From positions 3,110,807 through 3,174,806 of the forward strand of contig CM074805.1 of assembly GCA_037447605.1 (NCBI GenBank): 64,000 bases of DNA. Direction: 5' to 3'. Both the position numbers and the translations under genes were made by a program. Under the pieces are notes generated by a model. It saw only the letters and a program-made list of their open reading frames with translations, was not told the origin of the DNA and made no database searches. Shown here piece by piece: positions 1-12,652 of the stretch (position 1 is its first letter; each line of letters opens with the position of its first letter). Source of the stretch: Zygnema circumcarinatum. Lineage: Eukaryota; Streptophyta; Zygnematophyceae; Zygnematales; Zygnemataceae.

Positions 1-1816
1 CTGCGAATGGTGGCATGCTCAAAACATGAAAACAAATCAGTGTTAAATTGTGCTCACATAATGATGCGCTGTTTTTGCAAATGTTAGCTGTTTTTGCAAA
101 TCAGTTTTTGCAAATGTCAGTTGTCTTTAGTCATGGGGTTTAAAACTCTTTCTATTTTTTGCTTTATTTTTAAGGTTCCGTTCAGGCTTGTGACATGAAA
201 GGGTTCACCTTCCATGTCGAGCAACAGTGCCGACCACGGTTTTGCGTGTGGATAAATGTACACATGTTGGCAAAGAAGATCAACTTATCTTTAACAATTT
301 TTTTGGGGGGATTTTGCATTCTTTTGAGTATGAAATCGAAAGTATACATAGCGAAGCTTTACCATTCGGCTTTTTTGAGACGTTTGTGGTTTTGTCAGCC
401 AGAGCGAACCACAACACTGCAAAGTCCTTAAGGAGAGCACGGTTGCTTATCGCCTCGTGAGTCAATCGCTCCACACACCGTGGATACCTCCCCTGACTGC
501 TTTCCCGCACGTTTTTTGAGCAAACTCCGACTTTTATTCGGAAGTCATATGAGCTCTAGACTTCACTTACATCCATAGTCGACCTCCGTGTCGACGATCA
601 TCTCTTGCCTTTTCTACAGTGATGAAGGTCGAGAAGTCATGTACATTATGACATCACAACCAGACGACGGCAAAACGCTAACATATACGTGGGAGAGTTG
701 AGGGAATAGAATTTTCGACAATGCTGTACCTAACATGATGGTGAAACTTACTAGTTTGCCAAAGGACGACGCTGCTTCGTACAATATACGCTGCAGGTTT
801 CATGAAAGAAGAGTCTATGTGACATCAAATCACTGCCCAATCACCGTCCATTCCATGCAGCCTCTACACCGATCCATGTGCAAGTTACAATCCACGCACT
901 TCTAAGCTACATGCAGCGTGGGGGAATGAGACCATGCCAGAAAGAAAGAAATCAGTATAACCTCCCCACAACCCCCCTTCGCCAGTAACTGCCCTTCACC
1001 AGTAACTTACAGAACCCTTCCTCTTCATCTCAGAACTTCCCCAAAACAAAGAGGATCCAGCAGATTAAAAAGCAAAAGGTGAACACTTACACTCCATTAT
1101 CCAACGGTCTACTGAACTGCGTGCCCATCTCCCTGCCAGCCCTACCCCTAAGCAGACTGGGCTCCTTGCCCCCTTTGGATTGCGGCCCACTGTCAGCTCA
1201 CCTCCCACCCCGTTGCAAAAGGATATCCCTAGCTTTTCCCTTCAGAACTGTGACTCTGCATGCGTGCAAAGACGGGAGAGTGAGAAGAGGCTCACAAGCT
1301 ACATGAGGGCTGCAGGTTCGCAATCGAGCACCGCCAGTTGCCAGCATTGGCATGAAGCAGCAATGCTGGTTCCCTCTCCTCCACACATGCCAGTACCTTC
1401 TACATGATCCTCATCGATCACATGATACCTTAGCACATCACAGAAAGGCTTGGCTTTCCCCCTACCAACAGATCCCTCTGAGAGGGAGGACGTCAAAGGC
1501 CTGCATGTCTCACAGTTGTACCAAAATCCTATTTACCAGAACTAAAATATAGAGCGGAAACATTGAGCAACCTGTTCAAGGTGAGCCAACATGCCCCCTT
1601 CAAATTTGGCCCACATAGCTGTTGCTTCTTGAAACTAAACGCCTTCTCCTCTTGACACTTCCATACAAAAGCTTCCAAATGTGGAGAGATCGTAAGACCA
1701 GTTAATACGGTCGAACCATCTTTCCACAATAATTTGCCACTTCTGCAGCCAAAAGTTCTACTCCCTTGTAACGTGATTCCTCTTAAATCTCAATAAGCGT
1801 GGACAAAGGCACAACC
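1..1816. other. Intergenic / 3' flank of PP2A-A, no gene recognised
   Basis: No open stretch here resembles a known protein on either strand, and the short open frames have no plausible splice partners. The right part is expected to hold the 3' UTR of the minus-strand PP2A gene. Exons of a gene lying mostly outside the window cannot be excluded. Confidence 0.5.
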
Positions 1817-4800
1817 CTACATGGCCTGATCGCATGCTTGTAGAGCCTGCCCTGCAAAGAATTTCACGTCGGGGTCTGGGTCATCATGTAGCTTCAGCAG
1901 ACACGGTCGAATGGTCTGCTCCACAACCTGCCACCATTCCCATACCCAAGAAAACTGCTCAATAAAGACTTCCCACCTACTTTGACAACACCATGCAGAA
2001 AAGATGAACGCTATGATTTCATCAGCCAGGTCGAGCAGGTGCGAAAACACAGAACCTACTTGGGATTCAAAGACTCCGTTGTCAAGACCGCGCATGTCAC
2101 AATGCTACGGTGGGCATAGGAGCTAAACTAGCAGCATCAAAAGGCTTCCAGAATGGGAGCTAGATTCACCCAGCGTGCATGCTCCAATTCCTGCACATTA
2201 GAATCCACGAAGCTTTGCATAATCCTGTAAAACACAAACCGGGTAACCTGCACTTACTGTTTTGTCCACAATGGGGATGAAACTCTGAAGTATTTTGGCG
2301 ACATTGAATTTGATGTTCGGTACTCTGTAATCCAATAGCCAGACCTCGTTTCACGAATCAATACAAGAGCAGGCCCGAGAAGGAAACAGATACCATACCA
2401 CATCAACATGTGCGCAAATTCAAATAAAAAACACATTGTACACGGTGTGTTGGTTGGGTAATCTCTTCAAGAAACAAGAACAATGTCTTATCATGCTGCA
2501 GACTATTGAGTCATATGCTTTTGCGGAACACAGAATCAGGCCGTTTTTGTCCTTGTAACCAACTACATAGAAGGAGAGCAGAGGTCCCTCCAACAAAGCA
2601 AGAACACCAGGCAGCTTGTCCAAAGAAAAATTAAAGCCAGAAAATGCATGATTAGCATTCTTTGTGAACTCCAAGAGCAATCGCAACGAGGTCATCCTAA
2701 GGGTATCTAAGCAGCATTAGTCAGAAAGTCTACGGGATTTGGGCACAGAGAACAGACATGTGTGATCGACAATGCCCTAACAGTGGTAACAAGTATCACT
2801 ACACATTCATAATCATTACAATTATCAAGCCTCGTCAAAATTAGCAGGCATGTCCCTAGTGGTAAACATCATCCCCGATCGTTTCCATAACAATCTTGAC
2901 CGGATACCTTTATCTTTATCTTTATCTTGAACAGTACAAATACTACAAGCATATACCTAAGGATGCCAAGTGCACACACTTCATCCTATCACACAATGCA
3001 TGGCGGCTCACCTATCCTCCTCTGCCGCTCGAACGACAACGGGCAGCATCTTGTTGCATGTCACTTCAGGGCCAACTACAGGCGCCAAAAGGGCTATTGA
3101 CTGCAGTACAGTCATTCGGTAAAGGTAGTGCTGGTTGTTGATCATTTCCAAGACCTGCACCCAAAAAGAACCACTCATTTCGTCTTCTGAACACTTTTTT
3201 TCTCTAACTATGATGTCGAGCGAAATTAGTTTCAGTCAAGACAAGCCCTATCGAACTCGCACGACCAAAGTGAGTGACATCATTCCTTCACTATACAAAG
3301 AAATTTCAGTCATTAACATGCCAGCTGTGTCCGAAAGATTTGAAATCGATTCGCGAGTTGCTCAACTATGCTATTTAGATGGGCACAGCTCCCTCTTTCA
3401 CCAAGTGCACCAGTTTGCAGATCCATGAAGCTACAAGGATGGATGCTTGCCTGTGGAATGATCTGAGCCTGAGCCCATTCCGATCCAAATTCATCTGCCA
3501 GGCGCTTCAAGTTGCTTGCTGCTGCCTCCCGAATGGAGAATACCTGTTCACATATTGCAAATATAGTCATCAATATGTTCCTAGGAAGATCTGCGTTCAC
3601 TCCACAGAGCAATAAGAAACTGCGTACAAAGCCAGCTCCCTCAGTATGCTCATTAAGCATAACTTGCCTTTGCACAAAAGACATAACGGACCCAAGGGGA
3701 CAGTGGAATTGGCGTAAAGGAAACAATACCTGATCTCCCAACCACTGCATGCAGTGAGGTCTGAGCTTCTCATCGAAAAAGTCTCCTCCCAATTGGCTGG
3801 CCAAGAGAGGAATATACTCTATGATTGCCAAACGCACGCGCCAATGGCGGTCCTCTGCTAGTTCCACTATTGCAGGCAATAAAGACTGTGATAAGAGGTC
3901 TATGCCGATAACCTGCATCCATTAAGAAGGGAATAAATAAAAGGCAAGCAATCTCAATGAAATACGATAGCTTAACAGAAAGCAAGTGTTTTACTCCAAT
4001 GCACTTGCTCTTCAAGAATAATTATGTTGGGACATAAGTGAGCAAAACCAAAGGTTGCAATGGAATAATTCTTTCGATTCAATGACACTTGAGAACCCTT
4101 GCAGATTCAACGGACATAGATCTGGAACCTAAGTTTCTCAGACTCTATGCTTACCAGTGTAGACTACTAGATGGGCAAACAATGGACAAACAATTTGTTG
4201 AGAGCCAAACAAACCACGCACGGTGACCCTCTTTCTCTTCATGGATGGGGTTATCTCCAATTGTCGGAAGAAAGACTGCATACCTGATTGACCTGATCCA
4301 ACTTGCTGATAATGTTAAGTCGCACTTCTGGAAAATCATCTTTCAAAAGAGCTAAGAAAATCGGCAAAAGCATCTCGATAGTTGCTTCCTGCATCAGTTC
4401 CAAAAAAGAATTTTAAGGTCCTTGCATTGGAAAAAAAAAAAAAGAATAGTTGAAACGATTGACCATCCTTGTATGTTACAATGAGGGCTCACTTTTCCCA
4501 AAAGGGGTGCCATCCCCATGATGACAGAAGCCAAAGCAGCTCGCACATGCTGCGATGAATCGGTTGACAGATCCTGAAATTCAAACGGCAATTAACTCTA
4601 TTAGTGGCAGCGAGCTAATCACATACAAAGATGGGCCTCAAGCCTTCACTCCAACACAGTGGTTGGGTATCCCCGAAAACTGCTAAGTGTTGCCTGCACC
4701 TATTTCTTGGCAAGGACGAGCTGGCAGTAAAACACCAGAAGCGAAATTAGAGAGGAGTAAACGATAAAATCCGCAACAAAGAGAAATGGTAGCAATACGC

Positions 4801-7602
4801 AATAGACATCTGACCAAAGGAACATCACACTGAATCAATCTCATTATTCTGCAAGGCTGCAATGAAAGAACTGACCTTAACACAAGGAAGAATGGTACGA
4901 ATTGCTTCCTGGCTGCTCACAATGCTGCAAAACTTGGTCACTTTACCAGCAGCAGCAATGCGTACTTCAGCCTCATTGTCTCTAAGAAGGCGAACGTACG
5001 CGGGGACTAGCTCCGTCCTGCAACGCAGGAGTCATATACGAAGGGAGAATATCAACTGCTGCAAAGCAACAAATTCATCATTCCTTCTTGACACACAAAA
5101 TTACAAACCGCAGACGCATTCTCAGCTATCGTTAACGGACATAACCAGAACCGCAAGGACTGTCACCTTTACCAAGACCAACATGCCAAACTCAGGGTTA
5201 AGTACAGTTATTGTAGATCTCCGCTTCCGCATGAAACTCCTCTTGTAAATAACACCAACATGATAAAATCTTTTACAGTAAATGGCCAAGAAATGCCCAA
5301 AGTGCCCAAAGTGCCCAAAGTGTCAGCGACCTAATTTTAAACTGCACTTCACAGTAATAGCCAATTGGATTCCATGCAAAATCAGAAACCGTTAACCTAC
5401 AAGGTGCAACGGACAGTTTTCTCTATGAACGATTGTTCAAACCTAGGTCCCACAAAAATCTGCCTATTGCGGGGGCATGGATTGGGATGAACCTTGCATG
5501 ATCTTGTCCAACAGCTTCACACAACTCATACAGCTGGTTAGCCACCATGTATCTGACTCGCCAAGATTTGTCCTGCACCAAGCAAAACAATGCTGTCTGT
5601 CAAATGAAAAAATTGTAAGTGATTTTGGTTGGAAAATACTCTACATGCTTTCGAACCACGTAAGGACGCATAGCACTGATGAACGACAAGCTGAAGACGA
5701 AGACGAATAGGCGCCATAATCAAAGCTTAGATCACAGAAGGCCAGCAAACAACACAGTTCGGAGTTCTCAATCCCTACCTGTGAAAAGTTGATGATAACC
5801 GGAAGCACATTTGCAATGCAGTCCTGTTTGTCAAGCAGCTTGCCTACTGCCGCACAGTCTTCAACAGCCAGAAGTCGGACTGAGTCTTGATCTGCAGGAC
5901 AAAAATATCTTATATAAGGACCTGCATAAAAAGTGTGCGTACACTTGACTGTCGCAAGGTGCATTGTAATAGCACAACAACAATGATATCCAGTTCGCCT
6001 AACGCTAGGTGGTAGTTATACACTCTGCACATAACTCGGCAAACGTCCTGTGGCATGGAAATACTTAGAAGACCTTCTGTATGAAAAATGAACGGTAGCC
6101 AATGTACTGTTTTCAACATGAAAAAACGTCAAGGCTGCGCGTCCGAAACATCCAAGACAAAAGCACCTCTAAATTCTTAACCTAAAAAGAAACTTTGAGT
6201 AGAAAGAATCTCCTCACCATCTTGAGTTAGGCTCTTGAAAAACTGCATGACTTCTGTCTTCAGAAACTGCGGCTCTATCGTTGCTGCAAACTTTCCCAGG
6301 TTCAATGCTGCAGAACGTCTGACCATTGGCATATCATCTTGGCACAGCTCCAAAAACTTAGCCCTCAAGTCTGTACGAAGCGCTTCCGTTGCACTTGGAT
6401 ATGCGATGTGAAACAGCCCACAAGCAGATACCCGAGCTGTAAACCATTCTCCTGCACCAAGACGCTGATCACCAGAAGGCAAACAGTTAACTCTTCATTA
6501 GGTCCTTTCACTGACATCAATGATCACTAGAGTTTTTAACCAGGCAGGTTTTTAATAGGCAGAGGCTGATAAGGCCTGGATACACTGCGAAGGAAAGGTA
6601 ATAAAAAAGAATAGCAGAAAGTCAACTGTTGGCTGCCGCATATCTGAACTAAGTAAGACGATGAATAGAAAGTCCCATTAGATAATCCGTTTAGACTGTA
6701 TCAAGAACTAGAATTGAACTTAGCCAGCAACAAGAACGGTTGCTCTATCTCAGTGCAGGATCTTGAACCAAACTTTTGGCCCTATGAATTTGAAAAGAAA
6801 TCTGATAATATGGAGACGACAATCTGTGTTGTCTTCATCGATATACGAAGTCTCTCCTCCAGCTTTTCACCACCAGAACAGGCATTGTTAATTGCATTCG
6901 ATAATGGGATATGATCCATGGATCAACATAACCTAGCTTCAGAGACGCCTTAGAGCCCTCAAAGCCCTAAGCTCTACACAGCCCAACTGCACCAAAAAAG
7001 ACATATACACGTGTACATATACGTACTTCACTACAACACGGGTCGAATGGCAGGATCTACCTACCAACTATGTCGGCAACAGGACAATTGTGAAACTGCT
7101 AATCTGATATTTTCATAAGAGCTGCATCAATACAACAGCTCGCAATGGCAACTGAGACAAGTTCGCCAGGCCAAGGCATTTTCAGTCAATGACCCACCTT
7201 GACAAGTGGGATGAAAAATTCAACAATGTCTCGCTCCTTCATTTGGCTGCCAATTTTCCCGAGCGATTCCACTGCTTTATCACGCACTACAGTTTCTTCT
7301 ACAGTGCATAATGTCTCCAATGGAGGAAGCAGGATATGAGCATAGTCAACTCCACCAACATAAGGAGTAAAACTTCCAAGCTCTTCAGCCATCGCCAAAA
7401 GGACTTCATCATCATCATCGTTGTTCTCATTCAAAAATGGAATAAGCTCTTTCCGAGTCCTCTCCTCGCCCAAAGCCCTTGCGATTGTGCTCAGCCTCCT
7501 GATAGAGTTCAAGCGAAGCTGGATGTCATCATTCTTAAGTTCATCAATTAGTATAGAGATGGGATAAATTGGCTCGTCAGAGCCCCCCATGTTTGAAGCC
7601 AT
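1817..7602 (-). CDS. PP2AA: PP2A 65-kDa regulatory subunit A (scaffold, HEAT repeats)
   Basis: Scaffold subunit of protein phosphatase 2A: it binds the catalytic C subunit and the variable B subunits in cytosol and nucleus. Twelve exons on the minus strand: 7602-7198, 6464-6218, 5891-5779, 5572-5493, 5017-4876, 4573-4493, 4388-4284, 3912-3730, 3543-3451, 3154-3012, 2324-2258, 1927-1817. They sum to 1770 nt, 589 residues, which is the family length. The protein is HEAT repeats end to end; diagnostic stretches are [20 protein letters not shown]-like text in exon 2, [39 protein letters not shown] and [20 protein letters not shown]. The intron after exon 9 uses a GC donor (3450-3449). The start at 7602 is the only in-frame ATG giving the canonical N-terminus with [20 protein letters not shown]. 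It is divergent with the MAX2-like gene. Identity is certain; individual splice borders are by eye but all phases agree. Confidence 0.96.
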
Positions 7603-7867
7603 TCTTCAAACCGTCACGGCAGAACGGGACCAGCACAGGACCTGGCTGGTCCCAGTCACTCCTTTCTCAAAAAAAAATAAACAAAGATCACACGCCTTCT
7701 CCAAAATCAAGCACCATCAACTGCTTCAAAGCCCTCGGTTTGCAGTTCCTGTCTGCCGTCCTTCTGTTTGACAAACTCTAATGCTCAGGTTCCCCTCTCC
7801 TTCACACCATCACAGTCTTCCCTGCTTCCAATACGCGAATACGCAGCTTCCTAGGCAGCCCCCCAAA

Positions 7868-7876
7868 TTAGGGTTT
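7868..7876 (-). promoter_or_regulatory. Telo-box (AAACCCTAA)
   Basis: TTAGGGTTT on the plus strand reads AAACCCTAA towards the PP2A-A gene, 266 nt before its ATG. Telo-boxes are frequent near transcription starts of plant housekeeping genes. The function here is inferred from sequence only. Confidence 0.4.
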
Positions 7877-9132
7877 GCTGGCCTCCCCTCCCTCCACCTG
7901 CTCCAGAGACGGGATCCAAATGCGCTGCCCTTTTTCCCCGAGGCTCAAACTGAGGGACCCACCCACTGTCCCCCGCCGGGCCCCGCCCGCCCAGGGCAAG
8001 GGCAAGGGCCAGCATACAACGTCATTCTGTTCCACGCTATTTAGCATGTGCACAGTTCTAGCCCCTACCTCAACCGTACTGTGCAACAGAGAACGTGTCG
8101 TACTTCGCCTGCCCAAATTTCCGGCCATGACCGTACATCAGTACGGGAGGGGCGAGACCTGAGCGGCTGGAGCCCTGCGGCCTTTCTCCATTGATTGCGA
8201 ACGCTAAAGACATAAGTCCAGGCATTATCCAATGGAAGCTGTCCACGTGGAAAAACCTTACACGTGACGGATAATCATTGGTAGATGGACGACTCCCGTT
8301 TTAATGCCCGGGAGTTTGACATTTGTAAGCCGGCCCGACTGTTCGCATGGACCCGTTCTTTGCCCGTCCAGTCCCCGCAGTTTCAGTGCAACGCTAGATA
8401 GTAACACGCTTCAACAGGATTTGGACACATAGAGCGCCATCTGCGCGTTCCTCCACGTGGCAGCTGGCCACCTGCTCGTACGGTGCGGCCGTCCACTTGC
8501 TCGGAGACCGTACGCTTCCGGTCGCCTGTCCGCAACCGGCGTTACCGAGTTGCCAGAGACCCTGTGCCGTATACCGTACCTCAACCGATCGTACGACCAA
8601 ATGTCCATTTCGCGGTTGACCTCTCGGTCGGGGAGGCCCCCTGCGGCCCAGGCCCTGCCTCCTCCATATTTGTAAGCATGATTGGCCATGACCTTGCCCT
8701 GTCCCGCACAGAAGGAGATGAGGAAGATGAGGGAGACTCAGATGAGATGAGGGAGCGTGAGCGCTCTTGTAATCGCTGAGCTTCATACGATGATCCGGTC
8801 TCCAATGTCCCCTTCACCGTCTTGCTCCTAATGTATGCGTAATGCTTGGAAAAGAAGGCATTCAGGGAGAAGGGAGGACATGGACCAGCAATGTTGTTGA
8901 CATCAGCAGGGACGATTGGCCGAGGGCAGTAAGGAGAGACTTATGGGGAATTGCAAGAGATTATTGTACTGTGAGGATTCGGCTCCTTTTTGTGGACATG
9001 CTGGTGCCGCTCAGGCCTGTAGGAGGAGGCCGCTTTGCTGCATGGAGTTTTTGCAGGAGGGTTTTCTCTTGAGCTCGTCGTCTTATAGCTGACGAAGCGT
9101 AGCTTACTATAGTTTGGATGCAGAGGAGTGAT

Positions 9133-9141
9133 TTTATATAG
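9133..9141 (+). promoter_or_regulatory. TATA-like element of the MAX2-like gene
   Basis: TTTATATAG lies about 100 nt before the ATG at 9241, a spacing that fits a TATA box with a short 5' leader. No transcript evidence is available. Confidence 0.35.
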
Positions 9142-9240
9142 TATCCCCTAGTGTGGGGGTTGATTCGCTCGCTCGGTTTTACTTCGCTCGGGTCGCTCGC
9201 ATTGTAAGGTTGAGCGTCTCATTGAAGCTTCAACTAAACG

Positions 9241-12200
9241 ATGAGTCAGGCTATCCAGGATGAAGGCTATTCTTTCAGAAGAGGTCGGAAGGCCTCCATT
9301 GCTAAGCTTCCGCCTGAAATCATGGCGTCTATTTTGGCGAGAATCGATTCAGTGAGAGATAGAAATTCCTGCGCCCTCGTCTGCAGAGCATGGCGGTCTT
9401 GGGAACGTGAGACACGCACTCGGCTGCATCTGAGGGGGAGTATCATTGACCTGAAAGAAATCAGAAACTCATTTCGTTCGGTAACTGATCTTGACCTAAC
9501 TGACGTCAATCCCGGATGGGAAGGCTCTGAGGAAGAACTTCGCGACCTCTTCTCAACGTCTTTTCCAAATGTTCGGCGAGTGAAGGCAAATGTGTCCCCC
9601 TCGGGTCTGCAGTACGTGCGACACTGTTGGCGAGAGTTGCGAGAAGTTGTGATTGGTCACTGGGACGGTCCAGACGATTTTCTGGAAGCTCACCACGTCC
9701 GGGAGCTGCTTGAGAGCTGTCCGCATATATTCTCAGTAGACTTGTCTTGGTCTCGCAATTGCGATTTTAATAATCTGCCTAGGGAATTGGCTACTTTGGA
9801 GTATCACAATCTTAGAGCCCTTAACCTTTTAGGCGGCCCGAGTAAACTCTGGGATGCGACTCTGGAGGGTTTAGTTGACGTCTGCCCGCGCCTCCAGGAG
9901 CTTTGCTTTTCCATTGGTGACGGCAGCGTCACAGACGCAGGGTACATACTCAATCTTCTTTCTGTCGCTATTTGGTTTGTTGAGAATGAGACTGTGCCAG
10001 CCACATCAGCGACTTCTCTTCTTTGTTTAGAGGAACCGGCCCATGATTCTCATGTCAATTATGTCTTTTAGGAAGCTGTCTTATGATGTCACCTATGATA
10101 CTTTACATGCACCTTAACCTGATGCAACTAGTTTTGACCAAGGGAGGGTGAAAGAAGTATTTGCCAAGATGCAGGTCTTATTGCAGAGATCCCAAATTTT
10201 TGGGGTTTACAAGAGCTGCAATGGGACTACTTTTTTGTTTGGCATGTGATTCGAGATTGACCAATGGGTTGCAGCAGATTCAGATTGGTATTATTTTCAA
10301 ATATGTGTGTTGAGAAGCTCCTGGTTCAATTGGGCAGGTCAATTCGAGGGGACTAGGCTTTTTGGCTGATGTGAATATGTGGAGTTGCTTGGCCAGAATC
10401 GCACAGCTTGCCGGGGGATGCACCGACTTACGGCTTTTGTCCATGGAAGACATGGGGCATGATATCAACGATGAACACGATGCAACTGGGCCAATCACAG
10501 CGGCAGCTGTGATTGCTTTGGCGAAGAACTGTCCAAAGTTGCGAGCGCTGTCATTGGTCCTTGCATTTTATGTTCGTAAAAGTGGTGCAGCTTTTGAACT
10601 ACTGGGTTTTTGTTGCAAAGACCTCCAAACTTTACGCCTAGCTCGCTTTCTCGGCCTCTGTAAGCGGGAGCAGAATGAGGTGACAGGTGCTGCATTTGGT
10701 GGCAGACCAGGTAGCGGGGGATTACGGGCCAGTGAAGCTCGGAGCCTACTGGGGCTGAACAGAGGGCCTGGAGGAAGGGTGGTCGACCGAGGCCCTGAGG
10801 TTGCTCTTGGGGGTAGAATAACTGCCAACATTAGTGGGGGCGTTGTTGGAGGAGGCTCTTCCTCCTTCCCTCCCTTACTGGGAAATGCAGGTCACTGTGC
10901 AACACAAGCATCTGGCACGCTTAACAGTACAAAGGGCTGGGAAACAGTGCCATCTAAGCATCGAGGTGTGGCTATGTGTACCAGTTTGACAGACCTGGAG
11001 ATGCAATCCTGCAAAGATTTGGTTGATGCGGATGTGCAGCAGATCTTGGCCGCATGCACGCAGCTTCGACGGCTGCAGATCATGGCCAATCAGAAGCTGA
11101 CATCGAAAACTCTGAATCCCCTATCATCAGGAGCAAACGGACATGGGCTGGCCCTTGAGCACCTCAGGGTTTTACAGGTGAGCGTGAGAGGCCATGTCGA
11201 GATTCATTCTCTCTATCGTCCTCGTGTGTTTATCAACGAGCAAATTTGGTTTAGGCAAACAGCTTGTCTTTGCCTCATGGCTTTTTGAATTGAGAAGTTT
11301 GAATTGTGCTATGCTCGCCAAGTGGTGGTTACAGCCTACTTTCTGAAGCTCGTACTTCCTCCTAGAAATCATACTTGACGGCCTGGTCTCGTTCTATGTA
11401 GCTGCAGATTCTTGTATACTTCCGAATAACTTGGAAAACTTGGGGATGGGTTGGTGGGGGGGGGGGGGAGGACAGTGTGATAAAGTAGCGACAGTAAATG
11501 CATTGGAGCGACTCGGCAGTGTTAAAAATCGGATTTCCGGTCTGGAACTCACATGCAGTTGGCTTCCAACTGATCACCCAAGCCAAATCCGTCCTCTCCC
11601 GTTGGCCAATTTCAGCTCGCTTTTGTCGCTGTACTTGCAAATGCGGGTTGGATCGTCATTGCAGCCGCTGGCTGAGTGAGTACTTGTTGTCTCCTAGTTT
11701 CAAAAAGAAAAAGTCATTAAGGAAGCTTTGGAAGTGGTTTGCACTGTAGTTTGAAGATGTCAGTCTCGCCACTCAGTCGATTTACTAGTGTTTTAGGAAA
11801 TGTGATGTTTGTCCGTTTTCTGAAGGTAAAGTTTGCTGGTTGTTTTGTATGCCTCCCGGACACATTGTAACGAAGACTTGCCCTACGTGCTGAAATGTAC
11901 GAAAAAGTTGGTTTTCTTCCGTCTGGATGTAAGTTAGGATGAGAAAAGGAGTCGTCGACATGGGGCTTAATAGCACTCTCAACTGAGCATTATTTGACAT
12001 AAGTTAGGGGGTAGGAATCAAATCATTGCATGGCGTTGGTTGGAGTTGAGCTGACAAAGCATGCGGGAGGCATTTGTGGAGCTGCAGAGCCGGACTTGAG
12101 ACATGCACCAGTTTGAAATATTTTTATCTGACGCTGTATGGCGAAGTTGTGACGTATTCGCCGTGGATGACATGCGCAACAAATCTGAGCTTTCTATCTG

Positions 12201-12652
12201 AAATTCCTTCCCTGGAGTTCTTCTACCTTGCGATGGAGCGAGTCGGCGGTGCAAAGGATGTTGTAGATGTGTGGGAAAGAAGTTACATGAAATGGCTGCC
12301 TTGCTTGGGGCTACCGGACCTCGAGTATCACCCTCCTCCAGATCATGACGGAATGGAGGTGGTCTCTCTGCAAGCGGCAAATTTTTTGGCAAGCTGCCCC
12401 AACTTGAGGAGGATGTCTCTTGGAGGAGTGGTAAGAGAAGAGGCAATGGTGGAGCTCCTCCGCTGCAAAACTTTAAGGGATGCTACGTTCCACCTTCCGC
12501 CAGATTGCTCGGATGTGTTCCGTCAGGATTTTTACACTACATTGACATCGCGGTCATATGCGGACCAAGTAAGGCCCATCAAGAGAAAGGTTGCATCAAG
12601 AGGCCGGCCACCTTCAAGGACACGGCGCAGCACAGGCTTGACGAAGTCGTAA
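9241..12652 (+). CDS. MAX2: MAX2-like F-box / leucine-rich-repeat protein
   Basis: F-box component of an SCF ubiquitin ligase acting with the KAI2/D14 hydrolases in karrikin and strigolactone signalling (family knowledge). Exons: 9241-9941, 10349-11177, about 11509-11675, 12088-12652; roughly 753 residues against about 690 in Arabidopsis. Residues about 17-66 form the F-box (SIAKLPPEIMASILARIDSV, then RNSCALVCRAW), followed by LRRs. The C-terminal third keeps MAX2-specific landmarks: LSL...VG..L.PL...GLE.C.SL, then WERSYMKWLPCLGLPDLEYH and PPPDHDGMEVVSL. Two differences from seed plants are visible: three introns, and a glycine-rich insertion of about 85 residues (about 10680-10965) inside the LRRs. 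The acceptor of exon 3 is uncertain; 11509 is chosen because it keeps phase, but the pyrimidine tract is poor. The C-terminal tail is short and basic. Confidence 0.87.

Larger units (their letters stand above)
7603..9240. promoter_or_regulatory. Divergent promoter region, PP2A-A / MAX2-like
   Basis: This 1.64-kb GC-rich spacer lies between two start codons facing away from each other. It contains a telo-box, G-box-like CCACGTGG sites near 8234 and 8453, a cluster of CGTAC/CCGTAC motifs at about 8070-8600 and a TATA-like element before MAX2. Open frames here (for example 8394-8786 minus) look like GC-rich background and match nothing I recognise. Confidence 0.55.
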
